NCBI GenBank assembly: GCA_031213475.1
Contig: JARUPZ010000002.1
Coordinates: 4,969,049-5,033,048, forward strand
Length of the DNA: 64,000 nt
Reading direction: 5' to 3'
Source: Nereocystis luetkeana
Lineage: Eukaryota; Sar; Phaeophyceae; Laminariales; Laminariaceae
The translations under genes were made by a program, and so were the position numbers. Below are positions 37,901 through 48,600 of this stretch, piece by piece (the stretch's first letter is position 1; each line of letters begins with the position of its first letter). The notes beneath the pieces are model-generated. The model was not told the DNA's origin. It searched no databases and worked only from the letters and a program-made list of their open reading frames with translations.

Positions 37901-38680
37901 ACCGAAGCGAAAGCGATGTTGGCGGCGGGTGAAAAAACCCTCAAGCCAGGACGGCGATCGACGGTGGCGATGGAAGCAGATACACGAGCGACGAATCTCC
38001 CCGAAGGAGCAGAGAGGTCGTCAATCCTCATACGTGGCCCGTGTGTGCGAAAATCGCGAAAATCCGAAGAGGTGAAAGGCAGCCCACCCAAGACGGTACT
38101 TTCGGTGCAGGGCACCAGCCCACCCAAACCAACACCAAGGGTCAGCGAAGAGCGAGTGCGAAGCCCGCAGGCTCGGATGAGGAAGACACCACCGTCCTCG
38201 ACGGGAGTGAGGCGGCTAGACCCACTGCGGTCGTGTTCTGTGGCGGGCTCCGGCAAGTGGGAGAGAAAATCAGCGTTTCCGTTGGCGCTGCCATTGTGGT
38301 ACTCGAGGGTGTAATCGAACGCGGTGAGGAGCTCGAGCCACCGCTGGACTCGCGCGTTGTGGTCCCCTACTTTGCCGATGCTCTCCAGTACTTTGTAGTC
38401 CGAAAATTTGCGAAACTTTGTCCCCCATAGGTAGCCTCGGAGTCGCTTGATAGCCCAGACAATGCGGCCAGTTTCCAGGTCCAACGGGGTCCAGTGCCTC
38501 TCGGAATCGAGAGTAGCACGGCTGATATAAGCAATGGGCCGTACCGAGCCGTCCAGTTGTTCTTGTTAAAGCGCGGCATCAGAACCGTCAATGCAGGCGT
38601 CACATTACACGCGAAAGGGGCGGGAGCCGTCGGCTACAGGGTCCCAGTCCGGGAAGGCCAAAATTGGCGGAGCAGCGAGG
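37900..38680 (-). pseudogene. Gypsy RNase H
   Basis: The frame from 38484 reads the WAIKRLRGYLWGTKFRKFSD stretch, then ARVQRWLELLTAFDYTLEY and NGNADFLSHLPE, the C-terminal half of the Ty3-type RNase H fold. The N-terminal half (RPIAYIS-like, then LD.E..WTP) continues upstream to about 38670 in shifted frames. Degrades the RNA strand of the cDNA hybrid in active elements. Confidence 0.83.
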
Positions 38681-38681
38681 T

Positions 38682-38968
38682 GGTAGAGAGCGGTAGGAGC
38701 GGCGATTAAAACACATCCAGCTGTCACGTCCAAGGAGTACTGCATGCTGCATCACTTAGGGGGGAACCACGCAGGCCCAAACTGCGGGAGAGCACGTAGG
38801 CTCATTTTCTCGAAAAAATTGGTTGCTCAGGCGCACGCTCGTCGATGTCTGCAGAGGGGCTGATTCGCCGAATCCCCCAAAAACGAGGGATGCATTTTTG
38901 CTCGCACGCGACGGATGCCGCACCAACTGAGAGCATGCGATCCAAAACATCTCGTCGAGGATCTGGCG
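38682..38968 (-). repeat. Duplicated protease segment inserted at the RT/RNase H junction
   Basis: About 285 bp match 40507-40797 of the same element. Shared plus words include GAGCGGTAGGAGCGGC, ATCCAGCTGTCACGTCC, GGGGGGAACCACGCAGGCCC, CGTAGGCTCATTTTCTCG and GATCCAAAACATCTCGTCG. It interrupts the RT-RNase H connection. Confidence 0.88.
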
Positions 38969-39073
38969 AACGATGACTTCCATGGCTGGCGTAAAGACGT
39001 ACTTAACCCCCTTCCGGAGAAGGGCGGTGAGAGGGCGGATCCCTTTAGACAGTTCAGGCAGGAATTTACGATA

Positions 39074-40474
39074 TTATCCCACGCCGCCCATGAGCGCACG
39101 GACCTGCTTGAAGTTCTTGGGCTTGGGCATTTTAATCAAAGCCGAAAATGTTTGCGCATTGGGGTGTATACCCGCGTGCGAAATGGAGTGACCTAGAAAA
39201 TTAGCGTCCGTGGCGCCGAGGCGAGCTTTCGAGGGGGAGAGCTTGAGGTTGTGTTTGCGGAGGCGTTCGAATATTAGGGAGCGCATTCTCTTGACGTGGG
39301 CCGCCGGATTAGGGTCGAGGACGATCACATCATCGAGGTAGGCCGCCACTTGTGCCAGACCTTTGATGACTTCGTTAATCACTTTGACGAACCAACCGGG
39401 TAAAACACTGCTGCCTTGGGGAATGACGAGCCACTTGCAGAGGCCCGTAGGAGTGCTAAACGCCGTGAGAGGGACGATGTCCTTGTGCGCGGTAATCTGG
39501 TGGAACGAGGAGACCAAATCGAAGAGAGAAAATACTCGTCCCTTCCCCAGGGAGTCGAGGACTTGATCCACGCGAGGAATAGGCAGCTGGCTGTGGTGGC
39601 TGATCTGGTTGAGTTTTTTCTAGTTCACGGTGATCCGCACGCCTCCAGACTTCTTCGGAATGACCACCAGCGGGCTGGAGTACGGAGAGGTCGAGTGCTG
39701 GATCAGACCTGCCGCTAGATACTGGTCCAAGGTGGCCTCCAATTCCTTGGCCGGGATGGGATTGATACGATACGGCCTGGACGTGGCTGGAGCGCTTCCT
39801 TCCGGCGCCGAAATCACGAAAGGCATCAACGAGTAGGAACCAAAATCAGACTTGGACTTCGAGAAAACGTCCGGAAATTCGCAGAGAACATCCCCCAGCT
39901 GTTCGATGGACTCAGGGGTCCAGTTCGTGCCGTGAAAGTCGAAAGCCACCTCCCGTAGATGCAGCGGCGAACGTGCCCAGACGCGCAGGAACGAAGCGCG
40001 CTGTTCCGGGCTCAAACGCCCAAGCAGGGCAGGCGAGGGCGAGGCTGGAGCTGCGAGGGGGGAAGCTGTAACTGCTGAGACCGAAGGCACCTCAGATAGT
40101 CCGGAGGGAGGGGTCAGGGCTCGGTTGTCCTTCTGAAAAACGTCCAGTGGGACGCTCAGCAGTGAGGCGTGAGCGACGCCGAGGACATCCCCCGGCTCAA
40201 GAGCCGCCACTCCAGCGAGGGGAAGAACCTGTCTCCCGGAAGCGGCGAAGTGCTCCTCAACCGAGGGTAGGTCGGACTGGGCATCTTGTCGACCAAGTAG
40301 TATCTGGTGAGTACCGAGGAGCCATCGCTTCGAACCAAGTGAACCGCCAGCAGTTGAGGATCGTCGGCCAGGGAGACGCCTGCAGCGCCCTCGTAGCGTA
40401 AATGGAATCCTCCACCCGAAGCGGCGGGGTCGACGGCGTACACGGACATGCCTGTCGGGGCGTGGTGAACTCAC
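39074..40474 (-). pseudogene. Gypsy reverse transcriptase
   Basis: One frame from 40474 to 39074 with an in-frame TAG at 39620-39622 and a TAA just after GGVG at 39071-39074. Conserved blocks: the fingers IPKKSGG, then FSLFDLVSSFHQI with the first catalytic Asp, and YLDD at 39329-39340 with both catalytic Asp intact. The N-terminal ~180 codons link protease to RT and contain LREVAFDFHGTN and EFPDVFSKSKSDFG. Dead as it stands because of the two stops. Confidence 0.93.
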
Positions 40475-41166
40475 TCCAGCTCACCAAAAACGCGTTGGTC
40501 TGACGGGCGAGGTGGCAGAGAGCGGTAGGAGCGGCTATTAAAACGTATCCAGCTGTCACGTCCTAGTAGTACCCCATGCTGCATCAGTGAGGGGGGAACC
40601 ACGCAGGCCCAAACTGCGAGGGAGCACGTAGGCTCATTTTCTCGAAAAAATTGGGCGCTCAGGCGTACACTCGTCGAAGACTTCAGAGGGGCTGATTCGC
40701 CAAAAAAAAACAAGAACGAGGAATACATTTTCTGCTCGCACGCGATGAGCACCGCACCAACCGAGGGCATAAGATCCAAAACATCTCGTCGAATGAAAGC
40801 CTGTGGGGAGCCAGTGCCAAGAAGCGCCACGCAACCAAAAGGTTCAAGAACGCCACCTCCGCTGTGAATCGCGATTTTGGTTGTAAAAGTGGCGTCATCG
40901 AGGGTAAGGGTGCCCCCGACGAGGCAGGGGCCGTGTTCTGGCAGCGCGAGGGAGGGGTCGACACTAGGTGCGACAGCCAAAACCTCGGGGGCTGTGATCA
41001 GCCGGCGCGTCAGAAAAATAGGTCGAAAAATCCGAGGGAGGACCTGGGCAAACGCGGGCCACGGCCAAAGGGCGGGGCGGCGCTGGTGAAAGCTCATGAA
41101 TTCTGTCACTCGTGGTCGGAGTGCAAAATTGATCAGAGGAGGCGGGGTGTGCCAACCCGGCCTCAC
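40471..41166 (-). pseudogene. Gypsy aspartic protease with mutated catalytic Asp
   Basis: The motif ALLGTGSPQAFI (about residues 114-125) corresponds to the retropepsin A-L-L-D-T-G-S-P; the catalytic Asp is Gly here (codon at 40816-40818). The second signature HGVLLGRDSW at residues 197-206 is intact. Follows NADAR directly and overlaps the RT frame start by a few bases in another phase. Confidence 0.85.
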
Positions 41167-41167
41167 T

Positions 41168-41806
41168 TTAGCGGGGGGTGTCGCGAACGGCGGAAAGAGC
41201 TTTCCCGAGCAAACTTTTCACACGCCACCGAGAGGGGTCTTGAGCTTCGGGGTCGTCTGCCCGGAGACCAATGCCCTACACGGGGTCAAAATTGCTTCAG
41301 CCATTTTTTTTTGTGCCTGTGCTCAATAGGTGCTGCTCCATGACCGGGTTCTGCGTGAATTTGGCAAAGTAACCAGCAGGGACGGCGTCTTCCCGAACGC
41401 GGTCCCAGGTAGCGCAGTCGAAGTTGTTATGCACGCCTCGACCGAGGCGTTTGTGCTCGTGTGGGCCTGGCGAGGCCATAATCCGCTCCGCTGTGTCGTG
41501 GACCAAGAAAAGGCGAGACTTTTCAGTCATTATGTACTGCTCCGCGGAATATGTCACACCGTCAATGACAAAAACCGAGGGGGACCACTGCGAAAAATAG
41601 GAGGGGGGCCGCCAGAATAGTACCACCCGCTCCGTTAAATACTCGAGAGAAGGGTCAAAGACCGAAGGTGTCGAGTCGTCGGTGGCCGCCGTTGCGGTGT
41701 ATGTGTGGGGGTGTGTGCTTCGCTGAGAACACCGAGCCCCTGGTCCACGAGGCGAGTCCGGTTCCACGTATAGTGGCTCCATGTCCCCGTTGCCCGTACC
41801 AAACAA
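41168..41806 (-). pseudogene. NADAR-domain (YbiA-like) module inside the gypsy element
   Basis: From codon ~57 of the frame starting at 41806: F-W then SYFSQWSPSVFVIDGVTYSA, EQY-I-M-T-EKSRLF, ERIMASPGPHEHKRLGRGV, W-x3-R-E, AKFTQNP, and LLSTGTK at the end of the frame (41297). After a frame change in an A-run near 41305, the remaining conserved C-terminus follows to 41168: EA, D-P-V-stop-G-I-G-L (TAG where Trp is expected), W..., then LLGKALSAVRDT. That covers the whole NADAR fold of about 155 residues. Family members hydrolyse N-glycosidic or ADP-ribose-type bonds; specificity here is unknown. The frame extends upstream, through one TAA near 41903, into a Pro/Ser-rich linker to 42118, so it was probably part of the gag-pol polyprotein. 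Confidence 0.87.
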
Positions 41807-43060
41807 ATCGCCAGAAGTTTCTCTTACTGCGCCCGATGATCTCTGCCCTGTACCAAAGGGGGCAGGGGGCTCTGAGCCCGTTCTGCTTGACGAGAGCTGC
41901 GATTATTCCGATTCAAACGGGTATGCTGTCCGGTTGATCTGGCCGGAGGCCTTAGAGTCACCACTGGCTCGACGGGCAGTACCAGTTGTTTCCTGTTCCA
42001 CTGGAATCGAAGGAGCGCGGCGCACGTGGAGTGGCGTGCGCGAAGATAAAAGAGGGCCTGCAGACCCTGTAGACGACTTCGAGAACGGTGCTCCGGTGGG
42101 GGGCAACAAAGGGTCCACGGAGAGGGCTTCCGTCCTGTAGACCTGGTAGGGAAGGGGGACGAGGTAGCGAATCTTGTCGACTCTTCCCAGATAGGAAAAA
42201 GGGTGGAGCGACCACCGCTATTGCGAGGAAACGCCGAGTTGAGCTTCAACCGAGATCTCGGGGTTTCCGTGTTTGCCTTCCCGCACCTCAAACCGACCGC
42301 CACCGCATGGCCGGGAAGTGAAGGAAGGGGGCACCCTCGCTGAAAAGAACGTCGCGACGGCGCGACACTCGTGGTGCTGCGCGGTGCTTGGTTCGGGAGA
42401 GCGGCGTATATCGCTCCTGCTCTCGTGCCCAGGGTGAGGGGAGCGGCGTTCGAGGCGCGGGTTCCCGACGTCGGGGAAGACGCCCGGGGGCTCCCCGGTA
42501 AAACCGGTGGGGCTGAGTCGCTGCGTCAGTGCGAAGTACGGAGCAGCGCAGGGAGGGGAAGCGGCGCAGATCGGTGCTGAGTGCTGAGCGAGCCTGTGAC
42601 GCGAGCATCTAGTGAAATCAATGTGCTCTCTCCCGGCAATGCTGGCGGCGGGCGGGCGGGCAGGAGGAGCCGAACCGACATCGACCTGCCAGTTACCGGC
42701 GCGGAAGGTGCCTGGCTAGCGTCCGTTGGCGTTATCGTCCGAGTTATGCGAGGCACCGTAGCGAACCCTCGAGGCGGCAGCCGGGGTGGAAGAGGCAGGG
42801 GCGGTCGAACCACCACCGTGCTAGCCGGAGTTAGACCGTAGGTGCCCTCGTTCCGCGTGTGTGTTGTAGCCGTCACCTTGTCTGTTCTGTTGACCCTGGC
42901 CGTGATGCTGGCCACGCGAATGGCCGGAACGACGCCTGTTTTTTTTGTGGTTGTGCTTGTTCGGCCGTGAGTTGTTTTCGCGGCGGTGTCTGTTCATGCA
43001 TTCTTGCCAACGACGGAACGCCGTGCCGTCGCGCCGTCGTCGCCGAGCGTTCCGAGGTCG
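41807..43060 (-). pseudogene. Low-complexity gag C-terminus and linker to NADAR
   Basis: After the CCHC knuckle, one frame near 43000-42840 is rich in Arg/Asn/His/Gln (RENNSRPNKHNHKKNRRR type). This is a basic nucleic-acid-binding tail expected of gag. It is followed by Pro/Ser/Ala-rich sequence in several frames. No domain recognised. Confidence 0.6.
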
Positions 43061-43064
43061 GGGT

Positions 43065-45886
43065 TTAGAATACCGCTAAGGTCTGAATGGGGTGCCGACA
43101 CTGTCTGAGGGAGTGTGAGTCTTCGGGGCAGTTCAAACAGTGGCCTCGGTTCTCGCTGAGGGCGGCCGCGCGGGCGGACGATGAAAGTAGACCGCTCCAG
43201 AGGGGAGGGTCCTCGGTCTGGATGGACATGCAAACAGCGTGAACTTTAGCATAGTGGTGTTCTTCTAGGAGCCAGCAGTTGGAAGCGGTGTCAAGCCACG
43301 GGTCGAGGCAGTTAGGGATGGATTTGTGGACATTCATCACAAGCGGGTTATTGCGCAACCCCGTCTGCCAAACAGGCGACTGGGGAAGCGTTCGGCCCTG
43401 GCCGCGACCATTACTGGCGGGCCGGGCCCCCGACGGGGCGGATGACCGCACACGAAAAAGCAGGCAAAGAAGAATATTTTTCGCCGTTGATGGCAGGTGT
43501 CTTATTATTCGCGAGGTCTCAAAAGCCAACCACATGGCGTCCAAAGTACCAAACGGCCTCGACGCCGTAGCCTAAACTCCCGGGTACAGCGTGGGCATCA
43601 ATCAGGGGAACTGCTCGTTCACTGCCATCCGAACCACCTCCAAAACAATCTCCACCACTGGTGCCAAACCACGCTCAGTCCCCGTCGCTGCCGACACCAC
43701 CCCTCGAAAAGCACGGCTAAAATCGCAAATGGGAGTCCCGTTAGGTACGCCAAAATTATTCAACTTGGTGTAGCTGGTCCTCGTGCCGGTGCGGTCGAAG
43801 TGGTTGCTCTCAGCAACCTCCGGAGGAGCGTGAACGCCTCCGGTCCCACCGATCCGGCTGCGAGGGCGCGCGACACCTTACCAAAACAATCATCCATCAA
43901 GGTAGTGAGGGGGGCGGTCGTGGGCTTGTCAGGCGCGATGGCGCGCGCAAAGGATTCTTGAGGGGGTACTCCCAACCGGGGATCCAATCGGTACAACTAA
44001 GGCCTTCGTGGCTGCCATCGTCATGAGAATATCATACGTGGGAGCCTTAACCGAACGAGTGAGTTGCCGCACGGCGTCACAAGGGTTGGCCGAGGAGGGA
44101 AAAGGTAGAACAGAAATGCGAGAGATGCCTTTCAGTCCCAGGTGTTTGTATGCCCGTTGGACGCCAGTTGTGTACTTTTTCGCGACGGCGGCGACAGAAT
44201 CGATCGCCGTCGTTCGGGCGTGAGCGAGGTTAGACGACACGGGCATGGCGCGGTCATCGGACATGGTCAAGCGACCAAGAAGCGCGGCGGAAGAAGCAAC
44301 TTCCGTTAGCGAGGGGACCTCGGGAACTGGGCTTTTGCCGCTGCCGTCCGTGGAGGAGCTGGAAGAGTTGGCCTGGGAAGCGTCTCCTCGCGGGCGGTAC
44401 GTCCTGGAGCGCCCGTCGCTCGAGCTCTCCTTTCCCTGGCCGCGGTTTCTCCGACGTCCAGCTCCGTTTCGCCGAGATGTGCTCCGGCTGTAATTTGCAC
44501 CCTGCCCGCGGCGGGTCCTGCCCTCATGGCCGGTCGAGGCTCCTCCCATGTTCGGGCGCCGGCGGTCCCAGTCGTCAGCGCGGCAGTGGGAGCGGTCGCG
44601 GGCTCCAAAGCTATCGGGGACTCCCGGGTGTCGGTGCCCCGGGGGTCGGTGGGCCCGGTCGTCCGAGGGGGGGTCAAGGGGGGCGTGGGCCTGGCCCGAG
44701 CCCTGTCTGACGTCGGGGAGCCGGTGTCCCTGGTCGCCCGGGTTGACCTGGCTCTTGCAGTGACGGCCATACTCGGCCGGATTATGCCAGAAAACGGTGG
44801 AGGGGGCGCGTCGTGCGCCTTCCGCAGGCTAATCACCAGAGCCATTGTGTGCACCCGGCGTTGCTGGGCCTTCCAGGAATCGTCCGCCATTGTCAGCCAA
44901 GCGTCGTGGACGGAGAGGTTGTCTGCGGCCATCTCGTGTCGGAGTCGGCGAGCGGCAGAGACCGCCCTCGTCGCCGCCTCAGGGGGGAAGCACGGGTTGG
45001 GCTCGGCGGCCATGCAGGCGACACTCCCCTGCATGAAATCCAGGTCCCCGGTACGCTTGATCCGGGCGTCGACCGCGATCGCGCTAGAAGGGAGCGGGTC
45101 TGAGGGGTCAAGTCCGGGGGCTGGAGTGGCCGTCGTCGCGGTTGCGGCGAGGGGAAGGCGCTCAGCTGAAGTCCCTGCCTCGGCAATACGACCGGTCTTC
45201 GTGCTGCTGTCCACCCGGGCAGCCCGCAGAGCTTCCCTGGCGCGGGAAATGGAGTCCTGGGCGCGGGAGGCGGAGCGCGCTGCGTCCTCGGAGGCCGCGG
45301 CGGCAGCCTTCGAGGCGCTGTCGGCGGTCTCCGAAGCTTTGGTAGCGTCGGCGGCGGTACGAGCGGCCGCTGATGCCTCTTGCTCGGGCGCCGTTAGCGC
45401 TTGCGCCCGGTGGCTCGCGGTTGTCGCCGAGGCAGCCCCGAAGGTCTCGGCGGCGGTCAAAGCCCGTTCGGCCGCGACGACATCGGGGTGATCGTCGGCG
45501 ACAGCAAGAGTCCCTCGGCTGCGGCAGCGTCGATCCGAGCTGGCGTCGAGCGTTGAGCCGGGGTCCCCGCGTTGAGGCCCGGATTGGCTGACCAACGCTG
45601 GATGACAGCTGCCTGAGCCTCCGCCGAGAGGGAGGTCCATGCGTCCGGTAGTCGGAGGGGCGGGGCTTGATCCCTGTCCAGCTTGGTCCCCCGTCCTGCG
45701 TCTTTTGCTTCAGTCCGTTGCTCGTCCTCTGAGTCAGGGGGCTCGAAGTCCACGGCGTCCTCCAGATTCGTGGGGCCCGGGAGCTGGGGTGTCCTCTCTC
45801 CCGACGAGGGAGAGGAGCCGTACGTCTTCAGGTCGCAGGTAGACCTGGCGAGGCTGGGTGCTCCTCCCTTGCTTTGTCCGTGACAT
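43065..45886 (-). pseudogene. Gag of the gypsy element
   Basis: ATG at 45886 (minus), about 40 bp past the LTR edge. The protein moves through several frames: an Asp/Glu-rich start with WTSLSAEAQAAVIQRW near 45640, a long Ala/Ser/Arg-rich region that forms a 444-codon frame at 44306-45640, and a capsid-like part (WLAFETSRIIRH; NCLDPWLDTASNCWLLEEHH) in the frame at 43065-43544. A C-x2-C-x4-H-x4-C zinc knuckle lies at 43098-43139. Gag forms the particle and packages RNA in active relatives. Broken by at least three frame changes. Confidence 0.82.
43098..43139 (-). pseudogene. CCHC zinc knuckle of gag
   Basis: Residues C-L-N-C-P-E-D-S-H-S-L-R-Q-C: exact C-x2-C-x4-H-x4-C spacing, the nucleocapsid signature. 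Confidence 0.93.
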
Positions 45887-45904
45887 GCTGAGCCGGGGAC
45901 GGGC

Positions 45905-45924
45905 GACCTGCCGGCGACGCCACT
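45905..45924 (-). promoter_or_regulatory. Primer-binding site of the gypsy element
   Basis: Directly past the LTR end (...TTAACA on minus) comes AG then TGGCGTCGCCGGCAGG. A TGG start fits pairing with the CCA end of a tRNA. The primer tRNA was not identified. The same string resembles the middle of SINE family B. Confidence 0.7.
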
Positions 45925-46207
45925 TGTTAAGATCAGAGCATGCGGGACACTTCGTATCCCTGGACAGGTCTGCTTATTAAGTCGGTACTCGTTGGTACTC
46001 GCGTTTGTTGTTTGCTTAGAGATAGAAGAAGAGCAGCTTTATTCCTTTCATGCACGACGGAGACTGAGACCACGCTCGTGCCTTTCTGGAAACCCCTGGT
46101 TTTCCACCTAAAATACGTATTCCAAGTACTACAAATACGATCCCAGTGCCTGAACCCAGGAAATTACCGGGCTTTCAACCTCATACATACAAAGCAGTAG
46201 CATACCG
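45925..46207 (-). repeat. 5' LTR of the gypsy element
   Basis: Starts TGTTAAGATCAGAGCATGCG on plus. The far end (CAAAGCAGTAGCATACCG) has lost the canonical CATAACA seen in the other LTRs. Confidence 0.88.
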
Positions 46208-46617
46208 CTGTCAAGGGTGTAGGGCCGAGTGTTTCACACTACAACCTAGAAATTTGGTGTCAGTCAAGGCATGTCAAGGCAAAGTTGCTGTCTGTGAAGG
46301 GGTGAAAGTGCTGTCTCCTGACATCTTTCGTGCTACCCCCTCGTACTGTAGCACACCTCCGTATACGGTATCGTGGGGTGCGTATGGGGTGCCGGGGTAC
46401 GACAACGTACACCAGACATCTGGTACCAATTATCTACCCAATCTAGGCCTTAATACACTCCCCCCTCCACCCGCCCGGAGAGCCGTAAATGAAATATAGT
46501 TGGATGCCATACCTTTCATACATTTCTGATCATAAATATAAGGACCTTTTTACTATCAATATGGAAATTAACCGGTCCTTATCCTTGATACACCCTCCCC
46601 CTCTTCGGAACAGCGTA
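46208..46617. other. No gene recognised
   Basis: Flank of the gypsy element. It holds 19 bp (46313-46331) that are the reverse complement of 34123-34141 on the other flank. Words such as GGGGTGCGTATGGGGTGCCG are unexplained. Confidence 0.5.
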
Positions 46618-47166
46618 TGTCAAGAACAAGGTCGGGACAGTTTGCATCCCTGGACAGGTTTGCTTATTAAGTCGGTACTCGTTGGTACTCACGGGTGTTG
46701 TTTGCTTAGAGATAGAAGAAGAGCAGCTTTTCCTTTCGTGCACGAGGAGACTGAGACCACGCTCGTGCCTCGCTGGGGAAACCCTTGGTTTTCCATTTAA
46801 GATACGCCTCCCATGTACTACAAATACAGTCCCAGTTCCTGAACCCAGTTAATTTCTGGGTTTTCAGCCCCATTCAAAGCAGTACCATAACACCACCCCA
46901 CTCTGATGAGCCGTGTATGAGGATTTTTGGGGAAATCGTGAAAAACCCGATTCCACAAGCTAGAACGTAAGCCGAAGATGCGGCTTCTCAAAACCCACTC
47001 CCACACCTCTGAACAAGGTAAAGAATCGGCAAGGTGCGTCAAAAAGAGAAAGAAATGAAGGCCTAACCTTAAGGGGCAGGAATAAATCGTCAACGAAAGC
47101 CATCTTCGTGCCACCCGCAACGTGGGTAGGGCGAGAAAGTGACTACGGAAAAGCGAAAAGTTAACT
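46618..47166 (-). mobile_element. LTR plus 3' internal fragment of the gypsy family
   Basis: LTR 46618-46892 (TGTCAAGAACAAGG ... CCATAACA) followed by the shared 3' non-coding region to about 47166. No coding part. Its right end adjoins a family B SINE. Confidence 0.85.
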
Positions 47167-47505
47167 CAGAAACCGTTCCAGGGGGGGGAGTGTCGTAAGG
47201 CTTAGACTAGGTAGGCGATCAGCTATCCTTTAACCAATAGCCCAGCGGACTAAGACCTCGACAATTGGCATCATCGGCAGGATATGGGTCTTTGGTCGTG
47301 ACTTCGAATCTCACGTCCACCACGAAAAACGCTTAGGTGACTTTCCTCATGTCAAGAGTCTCAAAAAATATTTGCGCATCCCCAGAAATTGGAACCGCGT
47401 GTTTGGCACGTCTACCCGTAAAACCGGTCCGTTCCTGGGGGGCAAGCGATATAAGGCCTAAATTGGGTAGGCGATTGGTTAACCTTTTACTAGTAGCCCA
47501 ACGAA
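47167..47505 (+). repeat. SINE family B, copy 3
   Basis: Leader GTGTCGTAAGGCTTAGACTA, A-box AATAGCCCAGCGGACTAAG, then GACAATTGGCATCATCGGCA and B-box GACTTCGAATCTCACGTCC, body TCCCCAGAAATTGGAACCGC. A second leader and A-box follow (TAGCCCAACGAAGC). The best copy for reading the whole tRNA-like head. Confidence 0.82.
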
Positions 47506-48040
47506 GCAAGTCACACGTATGTGCTTATAGTCCGTAGCTCTTAATGGGGGCCCAGGAAGAGTGTTTCCCCATATTCTTGACATGAGGATATTCATTTTTC
47601 TTTAAAGAGCGTTTTCGAACTCACGACCAACGACCCGTGTCCTGCCGTCGACGCCGTTTGTTAAGGCCTTAGTCCGCTTTGCTACTGATCAAAGGTTAAC
47701 CAATTACCTACCCGACCTAAGCCCTATGACAGGCGTATATCACGCAAAAAATGCAGGGGTAAGATGGCAAGAAGACCAAAAAAACAGGCTGGCGCTTGGA
47801 ACGTACCCTGGTACCTGGTATATGTCCAAATGAGTACCTGGTATGTGCCTATTTCAAGTCTTTTCGAACATCACGGGTCGGGTCGGGTCGGGTCAAGATT
47901 TTTTCAAATCTCACGGGGTCGGGTGGCGTCGGGTCATTTTTTTTCAAAACTCACGGGTCGGGTCAGGTCGGGTCAAGAGGCGATGAAAAGCTCACGGGTC
48001 AGGTCAGGTCATGGCCCGCGAGCAACGGGTCACTCGCGGG
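47506..48040. repeat. SINE family B copy 4 (minus) and GGGTC repeats
   Basis: A minus-strand family B copy occupies about 47575-47735 (B-box seen on plus as TTTCGAACTCACGACC, A-box as TTAGTCCGCTTTGCTA). From about 47876 to 48035, degenerate GGGTC / GGTCA pentamers recur (CACGGGTCGGGTCGGGTC). Confidence 0.72.
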
Positions 48041-48600
48041 TGCTAAAATCAAGGCCAGGACACTTGTATCCCTGGACAGGCTTACTTATTGAGTCGGTAC
48101 TCGTTGGTAGTCACGTGTGTGTTATTTGCCTAGAGATAGAAGAAGAGCAGCTTTATTCCTTTCGTGCACGAGGAGACTGAGAGCCAAGCTCGCGCCTTCG
48201 CTGGGGAAACCCCTGGTTCTCCATCTAAGATACGCCTACCATGTACTACAAATACGATTCCAATATCTGAACCCAGGTAATTACCGGGATTTCAGTCTCA
48301 TTCAAAGCAGTACCATAGCACTAGCCCACTCTGATGAGCCGTATATGCAGAATTATGGGAGATTCGTGGAAACCCCGACTCCACGAGCTAGAACGCGAGT
48401 CGAAGATGCGGCTTCTCAAAACCCACTCCCACACCTCTGAACGGCAAGGTAACGAAGCCGGTAAGGTACGTAAAAAAAGAGAAAGAAAGGCAAGCCTAGC
48501 CTTAAGAGGCAGGAATAAGTTGCCAACGAAGCCATCTCCATGCCACCCGCAACGCGGGTAGGGCGAGAAAGTGTCTACGGAAACGCGAAATGATAAGACG
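48041..48600 (-). mobile_element. LTR plus 3' internal fragment of the gypsy family, second
   Basis: LTR 48041-48320 (TGCTAAAATCAAGG ... CCATAGCA), then the 3' non-coding region to about 48600. Coding part absent. Inserted beside or within the GGGTC-repeat region. Confidence 0.85.

Larger units (their letters stand above)
34167..46207 (-). mobile_element. Ty3/gypsy retrotransposon carrying a NADAR domain
   Basis: About 12 kb between two ~280-bp LTRs, transcribed on minus. The order along the element is 5' LTR (45925-46207), primer-binding site, gag with CCHC knuckle, NADAR, aspartic protease, RT, RNase H, Pro/Ala linker, integrase, chromodomain-like and Tudor-like C-terminus, ~600 bp of 3' non-coding, 3' LTR (34167-34450). 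Gag-PR-RT-RH-IN order and the DD35E integrase identify Ty3/gypsy. Multiple stops and frame changes in every module mean this copy is dead. The LTRs differ at many positions, so the insertion is old. No matching target duplication was found. Related LTR fragments lie at 12.8, 46.6, 48.0, 51.6, 52.9 and 53.5 kb. Confidence 0.92.

Noticed and set aside
37538..38314. 258-codon plus-strand ORF
   Set aside because: Antisense to RNase H and the Pro/Ala linker of the gypsy element.
44526..45491. 321-codon plus-strand ORF
   Set aside because: Antisense shadow of the GC-rich gag region.
44306..45640. 444-codon Ala/Arg-rich ORF as an independent host gene
   Set aside because: It sits inside the gypsy gag region, between the primer-binding site and the CCHC knuckle, and is low-complexity; treated as part of gag.
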